Assembly: GCA_003852805.1 (NCBI GenBank)
Contig: RDDY01000249.1
Coordinates: 1 to 5,440 of the forward strand
Direction of reading: 5' to 3'
DNA: 5,440 nt
DNA from: Chryseobacterium sp.
GTDB lineage: Bacteria; Bacteroidota; Bacteroidia; Flavobacteriales; Weeksellaceae
The notes under the pieces are model-generated. The model ran no database searches. It saw only the letters and a program-made list of their open reading frames with translations, and had not been told where the DNA came from. The first letter of the stretch is position 1; the number at the start of each line of letters is the position of its first letter. Of the stretch, positions 1 to 5,440 are shown piece after piece. The translations under genes and the position numbers were made by a program.

Positions 1-495
1 AAAATCTGGGGCTTGATTCCCGCAGACGGCACCAACTGGAACATCTTGTATCAGCCGGTTGCCTTCATCATTTTCTTCACCTGTGCCTTGGCCGAGACCA
101 ACCGTGCACCGTTCGACTTGGCCGAGTGTGAATCTGAGCTGATCAACGGTTTCCACACCGAGTATTCGTCCATGAAGTTCGGGTTGTTCCTCTTTGCGGA
201 ATACGTGAACTTATTTATATCGTCTGCTCTCATTGCCGTCTTGTTCTTCGGCGGATATAGCTATCCGGGGATGAACGCTGTGGCAGAAAGCGCGGGCGAA
301 AACGTTGCGAGCATCATCAGCATCTTGGTTTTCCTCTTGAAAGTCTTCCTGCTGGTGCTCATATTTATGTGGATTCGTTGGACTCTGCCGCGCTTCCGCT
401 ATGACCAATTGATGCACCTGGGCTGGCGCGTCTTTATTCCGCTGTCGCTTGTCAATTTGTTGATAACCGGTGCCGTCATCTTGTTAAACCAGTAA
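1..495 (+). CDS. nuoH: NADH-quinone oxidoreductase subunit H (NuoH), 3' part, cut by window start
   Basis: This is the C-terminal 164 residues of NuoH, the integral membrane subunit that with NuoB and NuoD forms the quinone-binding cavity of complex I and starts the charged path into the membrane arm. The frame is open from base 1, so the gene begins upstream; the family is usually about 320-350 residues, so roughly half is visible. Fragment residues 32-47 carry the hallmark acidic loop ETNRAPFDLAECESEL (Glu32, Arg35, Asp39, Glu42, Glu44 and Glu46), followed by HTEYSSMKFG at 52-61 and a conserved AEY at 66-68. Hydrophobic helices follow at about 69-85 and 108-126, then the family signature WTLPRFRYDQLMHLGW near the C-terminus and a last helix ending LLNQ. 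The Cys at fragment residue 43, within AECESEL, is a form I associate with Bacteroidota. The stop is TAA, and nuoI starts 10 bases downstream. Identification is secure. Confidence 0.97.
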   Translation, partial: KIWGLIPADGTNWNILYQPVAFIIFFTCALAETNRAPFDLAECESELINGFHTEYSSMKFGLFLFAEYVNLFISSALIAVLFFGGYSYPGMNAVAESAGENVASIISILVFLLKVFLLVLIFMWIRWTLPRFRYDQLMHLGWRVFIPLSLVNLLITGAVILLNQ

Positions 496-505
496 AGTCA
501 TCCGA

Positions 506-1045
506 ATGAAACTTACCAACCGTTCAAAAGTTGTTTCTAAGAAGGAGATGACGCTGGGCGAAAAGCTCTACCTACCGGCAATAGCCAAGGGTATGGCAAT
601 TACGCTGAAGCATGCCTTCCAGAAAAGCAATACAATACAATATCCGGAAGAGAAGAAAATTCTCTCCAAAGTGTGGCGCGGTCAGCACGTACTGAAGCGT
701 GACGACGAAGGCCGCGAACGTTGCACGGCCTGTGGCTTGTGCGCTGTGGCGTGCCCCGCAGAGGCCATCACCATGACGGCGGCCGAGCGTACCAAAGATG
801 AAAAGCATCTGTACCGCGAGGAGAAATACGCCACTGTCTACGAGATCGATATGCTGCGCTGCATCTTCTGCGGTATGTGTGAAGACGCCTGCCCGAAAGA
901 GGCCATCTTCCTCACCGACCGTTTGGTGGACGTGGAGACCAATCGTGGCTCGTTCATTTATGGGAAAGACCGCTTGGTGGAAACCATGGATAACCGTATA
1001 GATGTCTCTGAAAGACAGAAAAAATATTATAACGAAGAAAAATGA
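506..1045 (+). CDS. nuoI: NADH-quinone oxidoreductase subunit I (NuoI), 2x[4Fe-4S] ferredoxin-like subunit
   Basis: This 179-residue protein is the peripheral subunit that carries iron-sulfur clusters N6a and N6b and relays electrons to the terminal N2 cluster in NuoB. Two CxxCxxCxxxCP motifs are intact: Cys73, 76, 79 and 83 (CTACGLCAVACP) and Cys119, 122, 125 and 129 (CIFCGMCEDACP). The cross-over pattern, in which the last Cys of each motif serves the other cluster, is known for the family. Residues 18-45 (GEKLYLPAIAKGMAITLKHAF) form the usual N-terminal amphipathic segment that sits on the membrane. No signal peptide is seen. The ATG at 506 gives the family's expected N-terminus. A second ATG at 548 (Met15) directly abuts AAGGAG, but with no spacer that is unlikely to work as a ribosome site. 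The stop TGA at 1043-1045 overlaps the nuoJ ATG by 4 bases, implying translational coupling. The sequence resembles Bacteroidota NuoI from memory. Confidence 0.98.
   Translation: MKLTNRSKVVSKKEMTLGEKLYLPAIAKGMAITLKHAFQKSNTIQYPEEKKILSKVWRGQHVLKRDDEGRERCTACGLCAVACPAEAITMTAAERTKDEKHLYREEKYATVYEIDMLRCIFCGMCEDACPKEAIFLTDRLVDVETNRGSFIYGKDRLVETMDNRIDVSERQKKYYNEEK
1031..1041 (+). promoter_or_regulatory. A-rich initiation region upstream of nuoJ
   Basis: The bases before the nuoJ ATG read AACGAAGAAAA and contain no GGAGG-like core. They are also the last codons of nuoI. Bacteroidota are known to depend little on Shine-Dalgarno pairing and to favour A-rich sequence just before starts. Together with the ATGA overlap, this suggests coupled, A-rich-driven initiation. 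The functional reading is inference. Confidence 0.4.
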
Positions 1046-1539
1046 TAGAGCAGATTCTCTTTTACACCGTCAGCATTTTGGCGTTATGCAGCGCGGCATA
1101 TATGATTATTGCGCGCAATCCTCTCTACAGTATTCTCTCGCTCATTGTTACCTTTTTCTCCATTGCCGGGCTCTACGTTCTGCTAAACGCTCAGTTCTTG
1201 GGCATTGTGCAGGTTATTGTCTATGCGGGCGCCATCATGGTTTTATTTCTCTACATCCTGATGATGCTGAACCTCAACGCGCAAGACGAGTCGCGGAAGA
1301 AGAACATGCTGAAATACATCAGCATTGTCTCTGCCGGAATGTTGCTGGTAGGGATTCTCGGCGCTTACCGCGGACTTTCTGGCGACACCTATTCCACAGG
1401 TGCCGACAGCGGTGTGGGGCTTACCAAGAATCTGGGGAGACTTTTGTTTAACGAGTATGTATTGCCGTTCGAGATTGCAAGTGTATTGATTCTTGCGTCT
1501 ATCGTGAGCGCCGTACTCATCGGTAAAAAAGAAATATAA
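1042..1539 (+). CDS. nuoJ: NADH-quinone oxidoreductase subunit J (NuoJ), membrane subunit
   Basis: This 165-residue integral membrane protein belongs to the NuoJ/ND6 family. It lies between the quinone-site subunit NuoH and the antiporter-like subunits and takes part in the conformational and proton coupling of complex I. Five hydrophobic segments are visible, at about 3-23, 28-48, 53-77, 90-109 and 142-160. The third holds the family signature FLGIVQVIVYAGAIMVLF (53-70). Its Tyr61 aligns with E. coli Tyr59 in the helix known for a pi-bulge. The region LLFNEYVLPFEIASVLILAS (134-153) is the conserved entry to the last helix. The loop at 111-133 is Gly/Ser/Asp-rich, probably exposed, and typically variable. 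The ATG overlaps the nuoI stop as ATGA and follows an A-rich tract. The stop TAA shares its last base with the nuoK start. Start and identity are both well supported. Confidence 0.97.
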   Translation: MIEQILFYTVSILALCSAAYMIIARNPLYSILSLIVTFFSIAGLYVLLNAQFLGIVQVIVYAGAIMVLFLYILMMLNLNAQDESRKKNMLKYISIVSAGMLLVGILGAYRGLSGDTYSTGADSGVGLTKNLGRLLFNEYVLPFEIASVLILASIVSAVLIGKKEI

Positions 1540-1871
1540 TGGTGGAGACAACTAATTCTATATTGCAGAGCGTGCCTCTGGAGCACTTCATCGTCCTGAG
1601 TACCCTGCTCTTCTGTTTGGGAGTTCTGGGAATACTCATCCGAAAAAACGCAATCATCATGCTGGGCTGTGTAGAGCTTATGCTAAATGCCGTAAACCTG
1701 ATGCTGGCCGCATTCTCATCTTACAAGAATGACGGCAACGGACAGATGCTGGTATTCTTCATTATGGTGGTAGCCGCCGCCGAGGTAGCCGTGGGCTTGG
1801 CAATTTTATCGATGATGTACCGCAACACCCGTTCGGTAGACGTCAGTATGTTCAATAAACTAAAAGGCTAA
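1539..1871 (+). CDS. nuoK: NADH-quinone oxidoreductase subunit K (NuoK), membrane subunit
   Basis: This 110-residue membrane protein is the NuoK/ND4L (MrpC-like) subunit, packed between NuoJ and NuoN, which carries key buried carboxylates of the proton path. Three helices are evident at about 17-35, 39-59 and 70-92. Glu46 (in GCVELMLNAVNL) and Glu82 (in VVAAAEVAVGLAI) align with the essential E. coli Glu36 and Glu72, with the same spacing of 36 residues. Arg35-Lys36-Asn37 after helix 1 matches the usual RKN turn. The ATG at 1539 overlaps the nuoJ TAA as TAATG, favouring coupled initiation. It adds about 11 residues (MVETTNSILQS) before the conserved VPLEHF start region. An in-frame GTG at 1572 would give a 99-residue protein, near the family's usual length of about 100, so the true start is slightly uncertain. 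nuoL follows after 6 bases. Confidence 0.97.
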   Translation: MVETTNSILQSVPLEHFIVLSTLLFCLGVLGILIRKNAIIMLGCVELMLNAVNLMLAAFSSYKNDGNGQMLVFFIMVVAAAEVAVGLAILSMMYRNTRSVDVSMFNKLKG

Positions 1872-1877
1872 CGGCTG

Positions 1878-3773
1878 ATGGAAAATTTGATTATAGCTAT
1901 ACCTTTTTTACCGCTGATCGGTTTCCTGATCACGGGCATCTTCGGAAGCAAAATGCCGAAAGCCGTTGTAGGCGGCTTGGCAACGCTGATGGTGTTGATT
2001 TCCTTTGCGCTTTCCGGTTATTTGTTTTTAAACTTCGATACTCAGACGCCGCCGCTAAGTGTGAAGCTTTTTGAATGGTTTCGCGTAGGAGGCGTGGCCG
2101 TCAACTTCGGTTTCTTGATCGATCAATTGTCATTGATGATGATGTTGATCATTACCGGCATCGGCTCGTTGATACATCTGTATTCCATCGGCTACATGGC
2201 GGAAGACAAAGGTTTTTATAAGTTCTTTGCTTATCTCAATCTGTTCATCTTCTCCATGCTTCTGCTGGTGATGGGCAGCAATTACCTGATCCTGTTCATC
2301 GGTTGGGAGGGCGTAGGCGTTTGTTCTTACCTGCTCATCGGTTTCTGGTATACCAATGAAGATTATGGCAAAGCTGCTCGCAAAGCATTTATCATGAACC
2401 GCATCGGCGACTTGGCGTTGCTCATCGGTATTTTTGCGATGGCATTCCAGCTTAACTCCGTAGAATATCTGACCGTGGCGCAAAACTCTGCGAAGTTTGC
2501 AGCGGACAGCCCGATCGTGCTTTTCATCACGCTCAGTCTGTTTATCGGTGCGATGGGTAAATCTGCACAGATCCCGCTGTTTACTTGGCTCCCCGATGCC
2601 ATGGCGGGCCCGACCCCGGTTTCGGCGCTTATTCACGCCGCTACCATGGTAACGGCGGGTATTTACCTGGTCGTGCGCTCCAACTTCCTGTTCTCGCTGG
2701 CTCCCACCACCATGGAGTTCATCCTATACATCGGTCTGGCCACCTCGTTGGTAGCTGCATTTATTGCACTTCGCCAGAACGATATCAAGAAAGTGTTGGC
2801 CTACTCTACCGTTTCTCAATTGGGGTTGATGTTTGTGGCACTGGGCGCAGGAGCGTATACGGCAGCCATGTTCCACTTGATGACGCATGCATTCTTTAAG
2901 GCGCTTCTGTTCTTGGGCTCGGGTTCTGTAATTCATGCGATGGGCGGAGAACAAGATATGCGTAAGATGGGCGGTTTGAAGAAATTTATCCCCACCACTT
3001 ACTGGACTTTCCTGATCGGCACCTTGGCCATTGCCGGCTTTCCGCCGCTTTCGGGTATGATTTCAAAAGATGAAATCTTGGCGGTGCTCTTTGCCAAAAA
3101 TCCTGCCATTTGGGCGCTTACCTTCATCAGTTCTGCGCTTACGGGCATCTATATGTTCCGCCTTTTATTCCTCACCTTCTTCGGCGAATTCCGCGGCTCT
3201 GAGGAGCAACGCAAGCATCTGCATGAAAGCCCTGCGGTGATGACACTTCCGCTGATTGTCTTGGCCATTCTGTCCGTCATCGGCGGATTGATCAACCTTC
3301 CGCACTTCATTGGTCACGGCAACTTCCGTGGCTTGGAGCATTGGTTGACCAAAATCTACGTGTTTGAAGATTACGGCGCCGAGTTGCCACTGACAACGGA
3401 GATTATTCTATTGGTTGTTACCATTGCCATGGTGATCGGTGTATTCTTGGCAATGCGCTACATCTATGTGACAAAAGGCAAGAAAGCCAAAACGGAAGAC
3501 CGCTATACGGGGTGGGAACATCTCTCTGCGCGCAAACTGTACATTGACGAGATTTACCGCGCGACGGTTATCAAACCCATCGAAGGATTGGGCCGCGGCA
3601 TCTCTATGTTTGATAAAGGTGTGGTAGATCGCATCGCCAACTTTATCGGTTGGGGAGCCAAGGATTCCGGCATCGCATTCAAGCGTCTGCAAAACGGACA
3701 TATCGAGACTTATATGCTCATCATGTCTCTGGCAGTCGGAATTATTTTAATTGTCAACTTTTTACTGAAATAG
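1878..3773 (+). CDS. nuoL: NADH-quinone oxidoreductase subunit L (NuoL), distal proton-pumping antiporter-like subunit
   Basis: This 631-residue polytopic membrane protein is the NuoL/ND5 subunit at the far end of the complex I membrane arm, homologous to MrpA antiporter subunits. Key channel residues are present: Glu144 in GWEGVGVCSYLLIGFWY, Asp178 after NRIGD, Lys228 in MGKSAQIPLFTWLPDAM, His253, His333 and His337 in MFHLMTHAFFKALLF, Lys341, and Lys397 in GFPPLSGMISKDEIL. They align with E. coli Glu144, Asp178, Lys229, His254, His334, His338, Lys342 and Lys399. The TWLPDAMAGPTPVSALIHAA block (236-255) is the strongest signature. After the antiporter core, a charged amphipathic stretch at about 540-608 is the long lateral helix (HL) that runs along NuoM and NuoN. 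It ends in a final anchor helix at about 611-630. The length is close to the usual 610-650. The ATG lies 6 bases after the nuoK stop with no clear Shine-Dalgarno, so coupled translation is likely. The stop is TAG. Confidence 0.98.
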   Translation: MENLIIAIPFLPLIGFLITGIFGSKMPKAVVGGLATLMVLISFALSGYLFLNFDTQTPPLSVKLFEWFRVGGVAVNFGFLIDQLSLMMMLIITGIGSLIHLYSIGYMAEDKGFYKFFAYLNLFIFSMLLLVMGSNYLILFIGWEGVGVCSYLLIGFWYTNEDYGKAARKAFIMNRIGDLALLIGIFAMAFQLNSVEYLTVAQNSAKFAADSPIVLFITLSLFIGAMGKSAQIPLFTWLPDAMAGPTPVSALIHAATMVTAGIYLVVRSNFLFSLAPTTMEFILYIGLATSLVAAFIALRQNDIKKVLAYSTVSQLGLMFVALGAGAYTAAMFHLMTHAFFKALLFLGSGSVIHAMGGEQDMRKMGGLKKFIPTTYWTFLIGTLAIAGFPPLSGMISKDEILAVLFAKNPAIWALTFISSALTGIYMFRLLFLTFFGEFRGSEEQRKHLHESPAVMTLPLIVLAILSVIGGLINLPHFIGHGNFRGLEHWLTKIYVFEDYGAELPLTTEIILLVVTIAMVIGVFLAMRYIYVTKGKKAKTEDRYTGWEHLSARKLYIDEIYRATVIKPIEGLGRGISMFDKGVVDRIANFIGWGAKDSGIAFKRLQNGHIETYMLIMSLAVGIILIVNFLLK

Positions 3774-3777
3774 AAAA
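3768..3777 (+). promoter_or_regulatory. A-rich initiation region upstream of nuoM
   Basis: AAATAGAAAA spans the nuoL stop and leads straight into the nuoM ATG, with no Shine-Dalgarno core nearby. The pattern matches those before nuoJ and nuoN and fits Bacteroidota-type initiation. The role is inferred from composition only. Confidence 0.4.
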
Positions 3778-5262
3778 ATGTTTTTAGCACTGTTACTGAT
3801 ACCGATTATCGGATCGGCGCTGACCTTTGCGTGGAGAAAACCGTCGGCCCGCTATCTGGCGCTGGGCTTGGCGGTAGTACAACTGATCATCAGCCTACTG
3901 ATGCTACAGCAGTTGGACTATGGCAAGACCGTGGATTCTGCGTTGCAATACAGCATAAATCTGCCGTGGTCAGACTTTTTGCAAAGTCGACTGAGCTTGG
4001 GGCTTGACGGCATGTCGATGCTTTTCGTACTGTTGACCAACATCTTGGTGCCCCTCGTCATCCTTTCGTCGTTTAACGAGAAAGGCGGTTACCCGAGTTC
4101 ATTCTATGCTTTGATCCTGCTGATGCAGTTCGGTCTCGTGGGCGTTTTTACTTCGCTAGACGGCTTCCTGTTTTATGTCTTCTGGGAAGTAACGCTGATT
4201 CCTATTTGGTTTATCTGCGGGATTTGGGGACAAGAAGATAAGCGCATCCGCGTTACCACCAAATTCTTTGTCTTTACTTTTGTAGGTTCACTGTTTATGC
4301 TGGCGGGACTGATCTACGTCTACAACCACGCGGCCTCTTTCGCGCTGCTGGATATGTACCGGGTTGATTTTACCCTGACGCAGCAGCATGTGGTTTTCTG
4401 GTTGATCTTCTTGGCTTTTGCCGTGAAACTGCCGATATTCCCGTTCCATACATGGCAGGCAGATACTTATACTTATTCTCCCACACAAGGCAGCATGCTT
4501 CTCTCCGGCATTATGCTGAAGATGGCTGTCTTCGGTGTACTGCGTTATCTGCTTCCCATTGTTCCGGCAGCCGTCATGGGAATGTCAGGGCAAGTGGTCT
4601 TTATTTTGGCTGTATTGGGCGTGGTTTACGGTGCGCTGGTCGCCATTGTTCAGTCCGATATCAAGCGTATTATCGCGTTCTCATCCTTTTCGCACATCGG
4701 TCTTATTGTGGCGGGAATCTTTGCGTCGGCATTTATGACACTGAACGGCACATTCACTTTCCAGGGCGGCGAGGGCGCATTGATTCAGTCCTTTGCTCAC
4801 GGTATCAACGTGGCGGGCTTGTTTTACTGTGCCGACGTCTTGTACAAAAAGTTCAAAACACGTGATATTCGCAACATGGGCGGGCTGGCAAAAGTGGCTC
4901 CGCGTTTTGCCGTGTTGTTTATGATTATTGCCTTCGGTACCATGGCGGTTCCGCTGACCAATGGCTTTATCGGTGAGTTTATCCTGCTGAAATCCATTTC
5001 GGACTTCAACACCATGGCTGTAATGATTGCCGGCCTCACCGTAATCTTTGCCGCTGTCTACGTTCTGCGTATGTATGGCAAAGCCATGTTCGGTAAAGGC
5101 GACGAGCGTGTGCTGAGCAGCATAAAAGACATCAGTGGTCTGGAGTTTACCGTATTGGGCAGTCTGTCTGTTTTGGTGATTGTTCTGGGTGTAATGCCGC
5201 AAGGTCTGCTGCAGATGGTGAACAGTTCGTTGAAGTTTATCTACCTGTCAATGGTGAGCTAA
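3778..5262 (+). CDS. nuoM: NADH-quinone oxidoreductase subunit M (NuoM), proton-pumping antiporter-like subunit
   Basis: This 494-residue polytopic membrane protein is the NuoM/ND4 subunit, the middle antiporter-like pump of complex I, between NuoL and NuoN. Glu137 (in FYVFWEVTLIPIWF), Lys217 (AVKLPIFPFHTW), Lys248 (LLSGIMLKMAVFG) and Glu400 (NGFIGEFILL) align with E. coli Glu144, Lys234, Lys265 and Glu407, so the proton-path residues are complete. His224 is kept. The usual LPDAHxxAPTxGS after HxW reads QADTYTYSPTQGS (227-239), so the second His is Tyr231 and the Pro is Ala228. Related forms (WQPDTY) are recalled from Bacteroidota. HGINVAGLFYCADVLYKKF (341-359) and TRDIRNMGGLA are further family blocks. 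Between about residues 316 and 333 the loop is about nine residues longer than in E. coli as remembered. The ATG lies 4 bases after the nuoL stop, preceded by an A-rich tract. NuoL differs in its longer C-terminal arm, so there is no confusion between the two. Confidence 0.97.
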   Translation: MFLALLLIPIIGSALTFAWRKPSARYLALGLAVVQLIISLLMLQQLDYGKTVDSALQYSINLPWSDFLQSRLSLGLDGMSMLFVLLTNILVPLVILSSFNEKGGYPSSFYALILLMQFGLVGVFTSLDGFLFYVFWEVTLIPIWFICGIWGQEDKRIRVTTKFFVFTFVGSLFMLAGLIYVYNHAASFALLDMYRVDFTLTQQHVVFWLIFLAFAVKLPIFPFHTWQADTYTYSPTQGSMLLSGIMLKMAVFGVLRYLLPIVPAAVMGMSGQVVFILAVLGVVYGALVAIVQSDIKRIIAFSSFSHIGLIVAGIFASAFMTLNGTFTFQGGEGALIQSFAHGINVAGLFYCADVLYKKFKTRDIRNMGGLAKVAPRFAVLFMIIAFGTMAVPLTNGFIGEFILLKSISDFNTMAVMIAGLTVIFAAVYVLRMYGKAMFGKGDERVLSSIKDISGLEFTVLGSLSVLVIVLGVMPQGLLQMVNSSLKFIYLSMVS

Positions 5263-5275
5263 TTTATAGAAGAAA
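5263..5275 (+). promoter_or_regulatory. nuoM-nuoN spacer with purine-rich initiation region
   Basis: This is the longest gap between genes in the window, at 13 bases: TTTATAGAAGAAA. The AGAAGAAA part immediately precedes the nuoN ATG and resembles the A-rich leaders of nuoJ and nuoM. It could act as a weak Shine-Dalgarno-like or A-rich initiation element. It is too short for a separate promoter or terminator. Confidence 0.4.
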
Positions 5276-5440
5276 ATGACCGTATTAATTATAATATTTT
5301 TAACCGCTATTCTGGCTCTTTTCGCGGGCGTTTTTCAACAAGGAAAATACTCACGCTATATAGGTCTTGCGGGACTGCTGGCTGCGCTGTGGGCAAGTTA
5401 TATGTCCGAGGCTGCGTTCTTTGAGCGCTATACAAGCATG
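5276..5440 (+). CDS. nuoN: NADH-quinone oxidoreductase subunit N (NuoN), 5' part, cut by window end
   Basis: The reading frame starts at ATG 5276 and stays open for 55 codons to the last base. It encodes MTVLIIIFLTAILALFAGVF, a Gln/Lys/Arg-rich turn (QQGKYSRY), and a second hydrophobic stretch near residues 29-44 (IGLAGLLAALWASYMS). This is the expected two-helix N-terminus of NuoN/ND2, the third antiporter-like pump subunit. No diagnostic channel motif falls inside the window, so the call rests mostly on position: nuoN directly follows nuoM in nearly all nuo operons. The full protein would be about 450-490 residues. The start lies 13 bases after the nuoM stop and follows an AGAAGAAA purine tract. 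A different membrane protein is possible but unlikely. Confidence 0.88.
   Translation, partial: MTVLIIIFLTAILALFAGVFQQGKYSRYIGLAGLLAALWASYMSEAAFFERYTSM

Noticed and set aside
1002..1451. A 149-codon + strand open frame spanning the nuoI end and much of nuoJ
   Set aside because: It lies in another frame over two clearly real, conserved genes. Its product is Cys/His/Arg-rich with no recognisable domain, which is typical of an out-of-frame shadow.
2115..2155. A cluster of GATC and ATTGATGATGATG-like short repeats in nuoL
   Set aside because: It encodes the conserved hydrophobic stretch LIDQLSLMMMLI. The repetition follows from Leu, Ile, Met and Asp codons and is not an independent repeat or operator.
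2130..2636. A 168-codon minus-strand open frame inside nuoL
   Set aside because: It is antisense to conserved membrane helices. The product is a low-complexity mix rich in His, Gln, Arg and Asp, the usual result of reading hydrophobic codons backwards. No start signal supports it.
4452..4865. A 137-codon + strand open frame inside nuoM
   Set aside because: It is an out-of-frame shadow over conserved NuoM signature blocks, and its Arg/Cys/His-rich product lacks any motif.
4681..5202. A 173-codon minus-strand open frame inside nuoM
   Set aside because: It has the same His/Gln/Asn-rich antisense composition, lies fully within nuoM, and shows no family motif or ribosome site.
5240..5275. A possible terminator or promoter between nuoM and nuoN
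   Set aside because: The spacer is only 13 bases with no inverted repeat followed by a T-run, and no spaced TTTG/TAnnTTTG pair is evident. The genes read as one transcript.

Overview
The window is a continuous, gene-dense stretch of a respiratory complex I (proton-pumping NADH:quinone oxidoreductase, nuo) operon. All genes are on the + strand in the classic order nuoH (3' part), nuoI, nuoJ, nuoK, nuoL, nuoM, nuoN (5' part). Five genes are complete and two are cut by the window edges. No RNA gene, mobile element, CRISPR array, long repeat or terminator was found, and no gap between genes exceeds 13 bases.

Layout: bases 1-495 hold the C-terminal half of NuoH, the membrane subunit that helps form the quinone site. 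Bases 506-1045 hold NuoI, the two-cluster ferredoxin-like subunit that passes electrons toward quinone. NuoJ (1042-1539) and NuoK (1539-1871) are the small membrane subunits linking the quinone site to the pump modules. NuoL (1878-3773) and NuoM (3778-5262) are large Mrp-antiporter-like pump subunits, and NuoN (from 5276, incomplete) is the third. Together they form the membrane arm plus the ferredoxin-like piece of the connecting arm. The NADH-oxidising genes (nuoE, F, G) would lie upstream if present, so the window cannot show whether this is a 14-subunit or a reduced 11-subunit enzyme.

Organism: the proteins look like Bacteroidota. The signs are the NuoI second cluster segment MLRCIFCGMCEDACPKEA, the NuoH loop PFDLAECESEL followed by HTEYSSMKFG, the NuoM motif HTWQADTYTYSPT in place of the LPDAH form, and HGINVAGLFY in NuoM. 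Starts lack clear Shine-Dalgarno sites and several are preceded by A-rich tracts, which also fits that phylum. A Chitinophagia/Sphingobacteriia-like source is a guess from recalled similarity of NuoI. The quinone is then probably menaquinone (inference).

The stops and starts overlap or nearly touch (ATGA at I/J, TAATG at J/K, gaps of 4-13 bases elsewhere). This points to one polycistronic message with translational coupling. The window is essentially ordinary housekeeping sequence. The points that merit a second look are small: NuoM motif and loop variation, the NuoK N-terminal extension, and the initiation signals. I found no evidence of an undescribed system.
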